Notes: generated by a model not told the origin, from the sequence alone. Counted from the first letter of the stretch, positions 7,921 through 16,736 are shown. The stretch is DNA of 43,693 nt from JBELMB01 sp042088665 (GCA_042088665.1 JBELMB010000026.1:1-43693); one strand, 5' to 3'. Program-made: numbers and translations.

Positions 7921-8253
7921 CGGATTTTGCCGGGGCAGCCCTGCTGCCCCTTCACGCCAGGCTGTGGTTGTCGCTTGCCGCGCAAACTTCCCGAATGCGC
8001 GTGGCATCAACATGGTCACGCACACATGACACGCTGCGACACGCCTTGGTCAAACTGAGCGCGTCGGGCTGTCTGCAGACCTTCTATGGCGCCTCCTACA
8101 CCTGGCCGCAGCGCGCCTGCGCGCCAGTGGACGCGACCAACCGCACCCAACTGGTGTTGCGGCGCTGGCAAAGCCGTTTTGACCCGCCACGGCAAGGGGT
8201 TGGCCCCGCAACAACAGACACTCTACGCAAATGACTATGACCGGGGGTCTTAC
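7921..8253. other. Intergenic stretch upstream of homocysteine methyltransferase
   Basis: This 333-bp gap has one clear hairpin near its start (7932-7950) and nothing else I can name. An open frame continuous with the methyltransferase gene runs upstream to 8086, but its extra residues do not resemble the family. I looked for S-adenosylmethionine or S-adenosylhomocysteine riboswitch hallmarks and did not find them. Confidence 0.45.
7932..7950 (+). terminator. Hairpin after flavoprotein 1 (possible terminator)
   Basis: GGGGCAG and CTGCCCC form a perfect 7-bp stem with a 5-nt loop, 11 bp after the flavoprotein stop codon. Only TTC follows, so it is a weak intrinsic terminator or an mRNA-stabilising hairpin. 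Confidence 0.45.
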
Positions 8254-9174
8254 ATGACAGAAATCACCCTTCTGGACGGTGGTATGGGACAGGAACTGGT
8301 CCGCCGTTCCGGCAAACCGGCATCGCCGCTCTGGTCTACCCAGGTCATGATCGACCAGCCGGGGCTGGTGGCTGAAATCCACCGCGACTACGCCGCGGCG
8401 GGGGCCACCGTGGCGACCTCCAACAGTTACGCGATTCACCGCGACCGGCTGCAAGGGGGCGACAGCAACCATTACGCCAGCTCCGGGGCCGAGATCCCGA
8501 ACCTCGAACACCAGTTCGAAGCGCTGCACAAGGCTGCCCTGACAGAGGCCTCGACGGTCAAGCCTGCCGGGCGCATCGCCGGATCCATCGGCCCGCTGGG
8601 CGCCAGCTACCGTGCCGATCTGCACCCGGACGAAGAGACCTCTGTCCCCCTCTATGCCGAAGTGGCGCAGATCCTCGCACCAGAAGTCGATCTGCTGCTC
8701 TTCGAGACCATCGCGTCGCTCACTGCGGCCCGCGCCTGCCTGCGCGCCGGACGCCGCACCGGCCTGCCGGTCTGGCTGGCCTTCACCGTCGACGACGAGG
8801 ATGGCAGCCGCCTGCGTTCGGGCGAACCCCTGGCAGAAGCCGCCCGGATCGCCGCAGAGGCCGACGCGGCACTGGCCAATTGCTCTGTCCCCGAAGCGAT
8901 GCCTGCCGCGCTCGACGCTCTGGCCAAATCCGGCAAACCCATCGGGGCCTATGGCAATGCCTTCACCATGATCACCAAAGGCTTTCTCGAAGGCGGCACA
9001 ACCGCCTCGGATCTTTCCGCCCGGCAGGACATGGGGCCCGCACCTTATGCGGATCACGCGATGACCTGGGTCGCCCGAGGCGCCACCATCATCGGCGGCT
9101 GCTGTGAAACCGGTCCCGCCCATATCGCCGAAATCGCCAACCGCCTGCGCGCAGAGGGGCACACCCTTGTCTGA
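8254..9174 (+). CDS. Homocysteine S-methyltransferase family protein (betaine-homocysteine methyltransferase-like)
   Basis: The product is 306 aa. It begins with LLDGGMGQEL, the conserved first strand of the (beta/alpha)8 barrel. All three zinc-binding cysteines are present: Cys210 in ALANCSVPEA and Cys283-Cys284 in IIGGCCETGPAHI. The enzyme transfers a methyl group to homocysteine to give methionine. Sandwiched between two dimethylglycine-dehydrogenase-like genes, the likely donor is glycine betaine, with dimethylglycine passed to the neighbours. S-methylmethionine (MmuM-type) or dimethylsulfoniopropionate-related donors remain possible. The ATG at 8254 is chosen because family homology starts immediately after it. 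Confidence 0.88.
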   Translation: MTEITLLDGGMGQELVRRSGKPASPLWSTQVMIDQPGLVAEIHRDYAAAGATVATSNSYAIHRDRLQGGDSNHYASSGAEIPNLEHQFEALHKAALTEASTVKPAGRIAGSIGPLGASYRADLHPDEETSVPLYAEVAQILAPEVDLLLFETIASLTAARACLRAGRRTGLPVWLAFTVDDEDGSRLRSGEPLAEAARIAAEADAALANCSVPEAMPAALDALAKSGKPIGAYGNAFTMITKGFLEGGTTASDLSARQDMGPAPYADHAMTWVARGATIIGGCCETGPAHIAEIANRLRAEGHTLV

Positions 9175-9189
9175 TCCCGGCTTCTCTGT

Positions 9190-9231
9190 TTTCGAAATAC
9201 TCCGGGGAGCGCGAGGGGCAGCGCCCCTCGC
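9190..9231. repeat. AAATACTCC element with strong hairpin, copy B
   Basis: TTTTCGAAATACTCC is followed by a perfect 9-bp stem, GCGAGGGGC-AGC-GCCCCTCGC (9211-9231). AAATACTCC recurs in complement at 4369-4406. It lies between the methyltransferase stop and the second flavoprotein gene, a typical place for a dispersed intergenic hairpin that tunes mRNA stability. No T-run is present. Confidence 0.5.
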
Positions 9232-9325
9232 ACGGATCGGGGCGCCGCAGGCGCGCCGAGATCAACTGACACCCAGACCGCCAATGCGGGTCTGCAACCG
9301 CTCACACCACTGAAAGGTGCTTGCC

Positions 9326-11770
9326 ATGTCTCTTCCCACAAAGGCCCGCGCCGTCATCATCGGCGGTGGCGTCATCGGATGCTCCCTCGCCTATCACCTC
9401 ACGAAACTTGGCTGGACCGACGTGGTGCTGCTTGAGCGCAAGCAGCTCACCTCCGGCACCACATGGCACGCCGCAGGCCTGATCGCCCAACTGCGGGCGT
9501 CTGCGAACATGACCCGGCTGGCAAAATATTCGCAGGAGCTCTACGGCAACCTTGAGGCAGAGACCGGCGTCGCCACGGGCTTCAAGCGCGTCGGCTCCAT
9601 CACCGTTGCGCTGACCGCAGAGCGGCACGAGGAACTGCGCCGCCAGGCCGCCATGGCGCGCGCCTTTGGCGTCGAGATCGACGAGATCGACGTGGCCGAG
9701 ATCAAGGCCAAATACGCCCATCTGAACACGGAGGGCGTGGTCGGTGGCGTCTATCTGCCCAAGGATGGGCAGGGCGACCCGGCCAATATCGCGCTGGCCA
9801 TGGCCAAGGGTGCCCGCATGGGCGGCGCCTTGATCGCCGAGCGCACAAAGGCCTCCGGGGTCACGGCGCAGGATGACCGGATCACCCATGTCCAATGGGA
9901 AGCAGAGGACGGCACCTCCGGCAGCATCGCCTGCGATCACGTGGTGAATTGCGCCGGCATGTGGGGCCGCGAAGTGGGCAGGATGCTGGGCGCGGATGTG
10001 CCGCTACAGGCCTGCGAGCACTTCTATATCGTTTCCGAGCCCATCGCGGGCCTGACCCAGCTGCCCGTTCTGCGCGTGCCGGATGAATGCGCCTACTACA
10101 AGGAAGACGCGGGCAAGATGATGCTGGGCGCTTTCGAACCGGGCGCCAAGCCCTGGGCGCTCGACGGAATCCCCAAGGATTTCGAGTTTGACCAGCTGCC
10201 CGAGGATTTCGACCACTTCGAACCTATCCTCGAAAACGCCGTGAACCGGATGCCCATGCTGGCAGAGGCCGGGATTCACACCTTCTTCAACGGTCCCGAA
10301 AGCTTCACCCCCGACAACGCCTACTACATGGGCCTTTGCCCGGGGCGAGAGAACGTCTGGGTTGCGGCGGGCTTCAATTCCATCGGTATCCAATCCGCGG
10401 GAGGCGCTGGCATGGCGCTTGCCCAGTGGATGGACGAGGGCGAAAAACCGTTTGATCTGGGGGACGTGGACGTCACGCGCGCCATGGGCTTCCAGTCCAA
10501 CACCAGCTATCTCGCCGCGCGCGTCTCCGAGAGTCTTGGCCTGCTCTACGCAGACCATTTCCCCTACCGGCAAAAAGAGACCGCCCGCGGGCTGCGGCGC
10601 ACACCGTTCCACGCGCAACTCGAGGCCCGCGGCGCGGTTTTTGGTGAACTCGCGGGCTGGGAACGGGCCAACTGGTTTGCAAAACCGGGCCAGACGCGTG
10701 CCTATGACTACAGCTGGGGCCGTCAGAACTGGTTCGACAACGCAGCAGAGGAGCACAAGGCCATCCGCGAGCGTGTTGGCCTCTATGACATGTCCTCCTT
10801 CGGCAAACTGCGCGTCGAAGGCCGGGACGCCGAAGCCTTCCTCAACCAGGTCTGCGGCAACGAGATGTCCGTGCCCGCGGGCAAGATCGTCTACACGCAG
10901 TTCCTCAACAGCCGCGGCGGAATCGAAGCGGATGTGACCGTGACCCGTTTGTCGCAGACCGCCTACCTTGTCGTGACGCCAGCGGCGACCCGTCGCGCCG
11001 ATGAAACATGGCTGCGCCGCCACCTCGGCGCATTCAACGCGGTCATCACCGATGTCACCGCAGGCGAAGGCGTGCTGGCCGTCATGGGCCCACGGGCCCG
11101 CGCCGTGCTCGAGGCCTGTGCCGTGGGCGATTTCTCCAACGACGTGAACCCCTTCGGCACCGCGCAGGAAGTGGAGATCGGCATGGCGCGCGCCCGCGTC
11201 CACCGCGTCACCTACGTCGGTGAACTGGGATGGGAGGTCTACGTCAGCACCGATATGGCAGCCCATGTCTTTGACACGCTCTACGAGGCAGGTCAGGCGC
11301 AGGATGCGGCGCTTTGCGGGATGCACGTCATGGACAGCTGCCGGGCAGAAAAGGCCTTTCGTCATTTTGGCCATGACATCACCTGCGAGGATCACGTGCT
11401 TGAGGCAGGGTTGGGGTTTGCGGTCAAGACCACAAAGCCGTCCTTCATCGGGCGTGATGCCGTACTGGCCAGGAAAGAGAGCGGCCTGAAGGCGCGGCTG
11501 GTGCAGTTCCTGCTGCAGGACCCGGAGCCGCTGGTCTATCACAACGAGCCGATCCTGCGGGATGGGGAGATCGTCGGCTATCTGAGTTCCGGTGCCTATG
11601 GCCATACGCTGGGCGGCGCCGTCGGGCTGGGCTACGTGCCTTGCGCCGGGGAATCCGTCGCAGACGTTCTGGCCTCCAGCTACGAGATCGATGTCGCGGG
11701 CACCCGGGTGAAAGCCACGCCATCGCTCAAGCCGCTCTACGATCCGAAGTCGGAACGCGTGAAGGTCTGA
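9326..11770 (+). CDS. Dimethylglycine/sarcosine dehydrogenase-like FAD- and folate-dependent oxidoreductase (paralogue 2)
   Basis: The product is 814 aa with the same two-module layout as the gene at 5458: an FAD domain starting AVIIGGGVIGCSLAYHL (residues 9-25), the covalent-FAD His48 in GTTWHAAG, then a GcvT-type folate domain. GWERANWF is shared by both paralogues at the junction. The presence of two distinct enzymes with a betaine-type methyltransferase between them suggests sequential demethylation of dimethylglycine and sarcosine. GTG at 9317 is in frame, but ATG at 9326 has AAAGG at 8 nt and matches the paralogue's N-terminus. Two back-to-back palindromes follow its stop codon. Confidence 0.88.
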   Translation: MSLPTKARAVIIGGGVIGCSLAYHLTKLGWTDVVLLERKQLTSGTTWHAAGLIAQLRASANMTRLAKYSQELYGNLEAETGVATGFKRVGSITVALTAERHEELRRQAAMARAFGVEIDEIDVAEIKAKYAHLNTEGVVGGVYLPKDGQGDPANIALAMAKGARMGGALIAERTKASGVTAQDDRITHVQWEAEDGTSGSIACDHVVNCAGMWGREVGRMLGADVPLQACEHFYIVSEPIAGLTQLPVLRVPDECAYYKEDAGKMMLGAFEPGAKPWALDGIPKDFEFDQLPEDFDHFEPILENAVNRMPMLAEAGIHTFFNGPESFTPDNAYYMGLCPGRENVWVAAGFNSIGIQSAGGAGMALAQWMDEGEKPFDLGDVDVTRAMGFQSNTSYLAARVSESLGLLYADHFPYRQKETARGLRRTPFHAQLEARGAVFGELAGWERANWFAKPGQTRAYDYSWGRQNWFDNAAEEHKAIRERVGLYDMSSFGKLRVEGRDAEAFLNQVCGNEMSVPAGKIVYTQFLNSRGGIEADVTVTRLSQTAYLVVTPAATRRADETWLRRHLGAFNAVITDVTAGEGVLAVMGPRARAVLEACAVGDFSNDVNPFGTAQEVEIGMARARVHRVTYVGELGWEVYVSTDMAAHVFDTLYEAGQAQDAALCGMHVMDSCRAEKAFRHFGHDITCEDHVLEAGLGFAVKTTKPSFIGRDAVLARKESGLKARLVQFLLQDPEPLVYHNEPILRDGEIVGYLSSGAYGHTLGGAVGLGYVPCAGESVADVLASSYEIDVAGTRVKATPSLKPLYDPKSERVKV

Positions 11771-11771
11771 G

Positions 11772-11794
11772 CCGAATTCTTTCGAAGAATTCGG
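11772..11794 (+). terminator. Perfect palindromic hairpin 1 after flavoprotein 2
   Basis: CCGAATTCTT and AAGAATTCGG pair perfectly over 10 bp around a TCG loop, two bases after the TGA of the flavoprotein. It is immediately followed by a second palindrome with a related TTCTTT-GAA core. Together they probably end the transcript or protect its 3' end. Confidence 0.6.
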
Positions 11795-11819
11795 GCCGTT
11801 TTCTTTGAAAGAAAACGGC
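11795..11819 (+). terminator. Perfect palindromic hairpin 2 after flavoprotein 2
   Basis: GCCGTTTTCTTT and AAAGAAAACGGC are perfect complements separated by one base, abutting the first palindrome with no gap. There is no trailing T-run. The sequence is almost symmetrical, so it could act on either strand. Confidence 0.6.
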
Positions 11820-12071
11820 TCCGGCTCGACCGCTGGTGCAGGCGTCGCAAATGTCGGCTTTGAAAAGGCAACAGGTTGAAATGGGGCGTTCCAATGCATG
11901 GAGCGCATTGACCCTTGTCGTGTCCACACGGTGCGTTGGATCGGTGGACATCGCGTCCTTGCTCATCATATCTGAACAGCGGCGGAACGGCGGATGATGT
12001 CTGCCACCCGAGCGTGGCTTTGAGCAGGCACATTGCCTTGTCACGGTACATCCGGTTTGCCATGTGGGGGT

Positions 12072-12719
12072 ATGACCTCCGACTATGCCCCGCCCGAAGG
12101 CGAGATCCCCATTCTGCACGAAGACAGCGACCTCTTGCTGGTGGACAAGCCTGCCGGGCTCTTGTCCGTGCCGGGCAAGGGGGAGGCGCTGTCCGACTGC
12201 CTGCTGTCCCGCCTCGAACAGGCCTTCCCGACGGTGCGTCTTGTGCACCGGCTGGATCGGGACACTTCCGGCGTGATGGTCTTTGCCCTGACAGAACATG
12301 CGCAACGCCACCTCGGCCAACAGTTCGAGGCGCGCAAAACGAAAAAGACCTATCTTGCGCGGGTTTCCGGCCAATTGAGTCCAAAAACCGGCGAAGTGGA
12401 CCTGCCACTTACCGTGGACTGGCCAAACCGCCCGCGGCAGATGGTCTGCCATGCGACCGGCAAGCCCGCGCTGACCGCTTGGAAAGTGATGAAATCCGAT
12501 GCGTCCGAGACCCGTGTGCGGCTCTTTCCGCACACCGGCCGGAGCCACCAGCTCCGTGTCCATATGCTCGCGCTTGGGCATCCCATTCTTGGCGATGAGC
12601 TGTATGCGCCGGAGACAGCAGCACAGTTCCCGCGCATGATGCTGCATGCGGAAGAATTGCGCGTAAACCATCCGGAGAACGGACGTGGCATGAGCTTTCG
12701 CTCGAAGCCGCCTTTTTAG
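12072..12719 (+). CDS. RluA-family pseudouridine synthase
   Basis: The product is 215 aa, close to the 219 aa of E. coli RluA. The catalytic motif HRLDRDTSG (residues 59-67) contains the invariant Asp62, and LLLVDKPAGLLSVPG and FPHTGRSHQLRVHM are the other conserved RluA-family segments. There is no N-terminal S4 domain, which is unlike RluC and RluD and again RluA-like. The enzyme would isomerise uridine to pseudouridine in 23S rRNA and possibly tRNA. The exact target site is not readable from sequence. The ATG at 12072 follows GGGGGT; an upstream in-frame ATG at 12033 adds residues without family similarity. It converges on the aldehyde dehydrogenase gene. Confidence 0.88.
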   Translation: MTSDYAPPEGEIPILHEDSDLLLVDKPAGLLSVPGKGEALSDCLLSRLEQAFPTVRLVHRLDRDTSGVMVFALTEHAQRHLGQQFEARKTKKTYLARVSGQLSPKTGEVDLPLTVDWPNRPRQMVCHATGKPALTAWKVMKSDASETRVRLFPHTGRSHQLRVHMLALGHPILGDELYAPETAAQFPRMMLHAEELRVNHPENGRGMSFRSKPPF

Positions 12720-13063
12720 ACCTGCCTGCGCGCCCTTTAGGGGATCGGATGGGCGTGGCGGGTGCTCGGTCAGCACCGGGCCGGGGTTCAGCAAATGCTT
12801 CGAAATCAGATGCTTCTGTGCTTCGGAGCCCTGCGCGGGTTTATTTCTTGTGACCCTGGCCAGAGGGGGCCGCTGGTTCCCGGTGCCGCTTGAGCATCAA
12901 CGCCAAACAGCGCCGATCCCCTTGGGGACCCAGGTGGCGGGCGCAGTTGGGGGCGGTTGTCGGCCCCTCGTGTTCCAGAGGCTCGGATGCGCAATGTCGA
13001 GATCGGTCAACCACGCGCTGACCCAATTGATGGTGGGATGTGACAGCCTGCGCGACGGAATGT

Positions 13064-13085
13064 GGCGCGGGGTTGACCCCGCGCC
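13064..13085. repeat. CGCGGGG-tetraloop-CCCCGCG hairpin, copy 1
   Basis: GGCGCGGGG and CCCCGCGCC pair perfectly over 9 bp around the tetraloop TTGA. The same CGCGGGG stem with TAAA or TCAA loops appears at 15528-15545 and 31346-31365. This copy lies 15 bp before a tandem array in the convergent rluA-like/aldehyde dehydrogenase gap. Confidence 0.6.
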
Positions 13086-13099
13086 AGTCTCAGATCCGG

Positions 13100-13143
13100 A
13101 TCAGGCCCGGATCAGGCCCGGATCAGGCCCAGATCAGGCCCGG
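13100..13143. repeat. Four 11-bp tandem repeats (ATCAGGCCCGG)
   Basis: There are four units of 11 bp (ATCAGGCCCGG, with one A/G change in the third), ending one base before the aldehyde dehydrogenase stop codon. The complement carries the GGGCC core seen in other arrays of this window. The remainder of the 425-bp convergent gap at 12720-13144 shows only this array and the hairpin at 13064. Confidence 0.8.
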
Positions 13144-13144
13144 G

Positions 13145-14581
13145 TCAGGTTTGCCAGCCGGTTACGGCCTTGACCTCGACAAAGTCATGGATGCCCCAGC
13201 TTCCGCCTTCGCGGCCGTTGCCGGACATCTTCATGCCGCCAAACGGCGATCCCGCACCGCGGCCTTCGCCGTTCATCTCGACCATGCCAGAGCGCAGTTG
13301 CCGCGCCAGCCGGTTGCGGCGGGTGCCGTCCTGGCTCTGGACGTAGTTTGTCAGACCGTAGGGCGTGTCGTTGGCGATCTCGACGGCCTCGTCCTCGGTC
13401 TCGAACTTCAGGATCGACAGAACCGGGCCAAAGATCTCTTCTTGCGCGATGGTCATGTCATTGGTCACATCGGCAAAGACGGTGGGGCGCACGTAGTAGC
13501 CCTGGTTCAGCCCGTCAGGACGCCCGGGGCCGCCCGTGACAAGACGCGCGCCTTCGTCGATGCCTTTCTGGATCAGGTCCTGGATCTTGCCCCATTGCAC
13601 GGCATTGACCACCGGACCGATGTGGCGTCCCTCTTCGGAGGCAGGGCCCACGGTGACCTTCTCGGCCACCGCCTGCGCTTCTGCGACGACGCGGTCGTAG
13701 ATCGGGGCTTCGACCAGCATCCGCGAGGGCGCGTTACAGCTTTGACCGGTGTTGTTCATCATGTGCAGCACACCACGCTTGACCGCCTTTTCGTCGGCAT
13801 CTGCAAAGATCAGGTTCGCCCCTTTGCCGCCGAGTTCGAGGTGCACGCGCTTGAGCGTGTCTGCCGCGGCTTTCGAGATCAGCTTGCCCGCCCGGGTGGA
13901 GCCGGTGAAGCTCACCATGTCCACATCCGGATGCGCCGAAAGCTGGCTGCCGACGCCGACACCGTCGCCGTTGACCAGATTGAACACGCCGGGCGGCAGA
14001 TCTGCGGCATCCATGATCTGGGCAAAGACCATGGCGTCCAGCGGGCTTTCCTCGGATGGTTTCAGGACCATGGTGTTGCCGGCCACAAGCGCCGCGCCGA
14101 CCTTGAGCGTGATCTGGTTCATCGGCCAGTTCCACGGCGTGATCAGCGCGCAAACGCCGACGGCCTCATGGATGATCCGGTCGTTCGGGGCGTGGTCTCC
14201 CAGTGGGGCTTCCCAGGGGAAGTCCTTGGCCGCGTTGATGAATCCCTTGAGATGCCAAAGGCCCGCGCCGACCTGCTGTGTCTTGGCCATGTCGATGGGC
14301 GCGCCCATCTCCTGGCTGATGGCAGGGGCGAGATCCGCGGCGTGGGTCTTGTAGGCTGCGTAGACCCGCTCGAGCGCGGCGATGCGGTCCTCGACAGGGG
14401 TGGCCATCCAGCCCGGCAGGGCCGATTTCGCAGCCGCGACGGCGGCATCCGTGTCGGCCTGCCCGCCCAACGAGATGGTGGCGCAGGGCGCTTCGGTCGA
14501 CGGGTCGATCACCGGGTGATCGCGCCCTTCCAGCGGATCGACCCAGGCCCCGTTGATGTAGAACTGGCGGTTCTCGATCAT
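13145..14581 (-). CDS. NAD(P)-dependent aldehyde dehydrogenase
   Basis: The product is 478 aa, normal for the family. Catalytic residues are all present: Asn151 in TPWNWPMNQ, Glu249 in HLELGGKGANL and nucleophile Cys282 in GQSCNAPSRML. The cofactor-binding GSTRAG is at residues 227-232. It oxidises an aldehyde to the carboxylate. The substrate is not evident; a role for betaine aldehyde or another amine-derived aldehyde would suit the neighbouring catabolic block, but this is only context. It is divergent from the peroxiredoxin gene. The 234-bp space between them contains an inverted repeat, CACCCC-N7-GGGGTG (14670-14688), of unknown role. Confidence 0.9.
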   Translation of the reverse strand: MIENRQFYINGAWVDPLEGRDHPVIDPSTEAPCATISLGGQADTDAAVAAAKSALPGWMATPVEDRIAALERVYAAYKTHAADLAPAISQEMGAPIDMAKTQQVGAGLWHLKGFINAAKDFPWEAPLGDHAPNDRIIHEAVGVCALITPWNWPMNQITLKVGAALVAGNTMVLKPSEESPLDAMVFAQIMDAADLPPGVFNLVNGDGVGVGSQLSAHPDVDMVSFTGSTRAGKLISKAAADTLKRVHLELGGKGANLIFADADEKAVKRGVLHMMNNTGQSCNAPSRMLVEAPIYDRVVAEAQAVAEKVTVGPASEEGRHIGPVVNAVQWGKIQDLIQKGIDEGARLVTGGPGRPDGLNQGYYVRPTVFADVTNDMTIAQEEIFGPVLSILKFETEDEAVEIANDTPYGLTNYVQSQDGTRRNRLARQLRSGMVEMNGEGRGAGSPFGGMKMSGNGREGGSWGIHDFVEVKAVTGWQT

Positions 14582-14815
14582 CTCTCTCTCCCACGATGAT
14601 GTTCCGGAATGCCACCCCGCCGGTGGATGCTGGTCCTGTGTGTCCCGGGCGGAGTTTGCGGCACTCTGTCACCCCGCAAGAAGGGGTGCAAGGCGGGGCT
14701 TTACATATCAAAAGCAGAATATATCTGATCAGTGTCACCCAGGTCTGGCAGTGGTTGGACATCCGCCTCTGAGCGACCGTGGGAAACACCCCGAGCAACA
14801 AGAAGGATCGCCGCC

Positions 14816-15469
14816 ATGGCATTGCGTATCAACGATGAAATCCCGAACCTGACCGTAACGACCGACCTCGGTGAGATCACCCTGCATGACTGGATCGGCG
14901 ACAGTTGGGCCGTCCTGTTTTCTCATCCCAAGGACTTTACCCCCGTCTGTACGACGGAATTTGGCGCCGTCGCGCAACTGGCTGAGGCATGGGAAACGCG
15001 CGGGACGAAAGTGATGGGCATTTCGGTCGACAGCGCCGAGGAGCATGTGACGTGGAAGAAGGACATCGCCACCTATGGCGGGGCCAAACCCGGGTTTCCG
15101 ATCATCGCGGATGAGGATCTGACCGTGGCAAAGGCGTTTGACATGCTGCCAGCAGAATCGGTCTTGCCCGATGGGCGCAGTGCAGCGGACAGCCAGACGG
15201 TGCGCGCAGTCTTTATCGTGGGGCCGGACAAACGGCTGAAGCTGTCGATGACCTATCCGATGACCGTGGGACGCAACTTTGCCGAAGTGCTGCGTGCTCT
15301 TGATGCCTTGCAAACCTCGGCGCGGGAAAATGTCGCCATGCCGGCAGACTGGACCCCTGGTGACGATGTGATCGTGCCACTGTCCGTTTCGGATGAGGAT
15401 GCGCTGGCGAAATACGGCGCGGTGGACGCGGTCTTGCCCTATCTGCGCAGGGTCAAACTGGCGTCCTGA
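14816..15469 (+). CDS. 1-Cys peroxiredoxin (Prx6 class)
   Basis: The product is 217 aa. The peroxidatic Cys45 is in the motif HPKDFTPVCTTEFG (residues 37-50), and no other cysteine occurs, which defines the 1-Cys type. Length and the C-terminal dimerisation extension match Prx6/AhpE-like enzymes that reduce hydrogen peroxide and organic hydroperoxides. AGAAGGATCG lies before the ATG. It is followed by a hairpin terminator at 15486. Confidence 0.92.
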   Translation: MALRINDEIPNLTVTTDLGEITLHDWIGDSWAVLFSHPKDFTPVCTTEFGAVAQLAEAWETRGTKVMGISVDSAEEHVTWKKDIATYGGAKPGFPIIADEDLTVAKAFDMLPAESVLPDGRSAADSQTVRAVFIVGPDKRLKLSMTYPMTVGRNFAEVLRALDALQTSARENVAMPADWTPGDDVIVPLSVSDEDALAKYGAVDAVLPYLRRVKLAS

Positions 15470-15485
15470 TCTGGTGGCTTTGTCA

Positions 15486-15520
15486 GAAACGGGTGTTCGG
15501 TTGAGCGCCCGTTTCCTTTT
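15486..15520 (+). terminator. Rho-independent terminator after peroxiredoxin
   Basis: GAAACGGG and CCCGTTTC form an 8-bp stem around a 14-nt loop and are followed by CTTTT. It begins 17 bp after the peroxiredoxin stop codon. Confidence 0.65.
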
Positions 15521-15527
15521 GCGGGCA

Positions 15528-15545
15528 CGCGGGGTAAACCCCGCG
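15528..15545. repeat. CGCGGGG-tetraloop-CCCCGCG hairpin, copy 2
   Basis: CGCGGGG and CCCCGCG flank a TAAA loop. Downstream CTAC is shared with the copy at 31346. It lies just after the peroxiredoxin terminator and 70 bp before the next gene. Confidence 0.6.
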
Positions 15546-15615
15546 CTACAGGCCGTTGCGCCGGGTGGGGCGTTTTGTGCAAGGCCGCCTTGGGGCAGGG
15601 CGAAGAGGGGCGCGC

Positions 15616-16653
15616 ATGCGGGACAGTTTCACGCTTGGGACACAGACGCTGGCTCCGGGCACGCGGCGGACGGTGGAACTGCCGGTTTCGGTGCTGTCGG
15701 ATCACACGCCGGTGACGCTGTCGGCGCATGTGGTGCATGGGCGGCGACCCGGACCGGTGATGTTCGTCTCGGCCGCGGTGCATGGCGACGAAGTGATCGG
15801 GGTGGAGATCGTGCGGCGCCTGCTGCGCGCCACGCCCTTGTCCCGCATGGCGGGGACGCTGATTGCCGTGCCAATTGTGAACTCCTTTGGATTTTTGAGC
15901 AAAAGCAGATACTTGCCGGATCGTCGCGACCTGAATCGCAGCTTTCCCGGATCGCCGCAGGGCTCGCTTGCGGCGCGGTTGGCGGATCTGTTCATGCGTG
16001 AGATCGTGCAGCGCTGTGACCTTGGCATCGATCTGCATTCGGCTGCCGTGGGGCGTGAGAACCTGCCGCAGATCCGGCTGACACCGGGGCGAGCGCGGTT
16101 GCGGGTTCTGGGGGAGGCCTTTGCCGCGCCGGTCGCCCTGATGTCGCGCACCCGCGAGGGGTCGCTGCGGCTGGAGGCGGCGAACGCCGGGGTGGATGTC
16201 CTGTTGTACGAAGCGGCGGAGGGGCTGCGGTTTGACGAATGGGCCGCGCGGGCCGGGGTCGCGGGCATCCTGCGGGTCATGGCGCATCAGGGCATGATCT
16301 CGGCGCGCGGGGTGCCCCGGATCAAGCTGCCTTCGGTGATTTCCGAGCGTTCTTCGTGGGTTAGGGCGCCGTCCGGGGGGCTGTTGCGCAACCTCAAGGC
16401 CGCGGGGGCCTTTGTCGAAAGCGGGGAAATCCTTGGCGTTGTGGCCGATCCCTTTGGCGAAACGGAGGCGGAGGTGCTGGCCGAGACCACCGGCATCCTG
16501 ATTGGCCGCAGCACCTTGCCCGTGGTGAACGAAGGCGACGCGCTCTATCACATTGCGGAACCGCTGGAACCCGCGGTCGCGGAGGCTGCGGCGGAGGGCT
16601 TTGAAGCGACGCTGGATGCGCCGCCGCTCTTCGATGAAGACGAAATAATTTGA
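15616..16653 (+). CDS. Succinylglutamate desuccinylase/aspartoacylase (M14-like) family protein
   Basis: The product is 345 aa. Zinc-ligand motif HGDE (His56, Glu59) in SAAVHGDEVIG and a third ligand His141 in GIDLHSAAVG match the AspA/AstE family, as does the DRRDLNRSFPG segment (residues 102-112). Such enzymes hydrolyse N-acyl amino acids. The C-terminal about 80 residues form a small beta-rich domain. The family includes ectoine-related DoeB deacetylases and many uncharacterised proteins, and there is no neighbour here that fixes a substrate. The start at 15616 follows GAAGAGGGG; upstream in-frame residues are not conserved in character. Confidence 0.85.
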   Translation: MRDSFTLGTQTLAPGTRRTVELPVSVLSDHTPVTLSAHVVHGRRPGPVMFVSAAVHGDEVIGVEIVRRLLRATPLSRMAGTLIAVPIVNSFGFLSKSRYLPDRRDLNRSFPGSPQGSLAARLADLFMREIVQRCDLGIDLHSAAVGRENLPQIRLTPGRARLRVLGEAFAAPVALMSRTREGSLRLEAANAGVDVLLYEAAEGLRFDEWAARAGVAGILRVMAHQGMISARGVPRIKLPSVISERSSWVRAPSGGLLRNLKAAGAFVESGEILGVVADPFGETEAEVLAETTGILIGRSTLPVVNEGDALYHIAEPLEPAVAEAAAEGFEATLDAPPLFDEDEII

Positions 16654-16736
16654 TTTATCAGAGTGTTGCATGAAGGTGGGTTGCGCCTCTGTCCGGGGCG
16701 CGCCACAGTTGCACGAGCAGTGAAAAGGAGACCGGC

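Noticed and set aside
8086..8253. N-terminal extension of the homocysteine methyltransferase
   Set aside because: Residues are Pro/Arg-rich without family similarity, whereas homology starts exactly at the ATG at 8254.
7921..8253. SAM or SAH riboswitch before the methyltransferase gene
   Set aside because: No recognisable conserved core of these riboswitches was seen, only a simple hairpin near the upstream stop codon.
10004..11929. A 641-residue minus-strand open frame
   Set aside because: It is fully antisense to the second flavoprotein gene and is a by-product of high-GC codon use.
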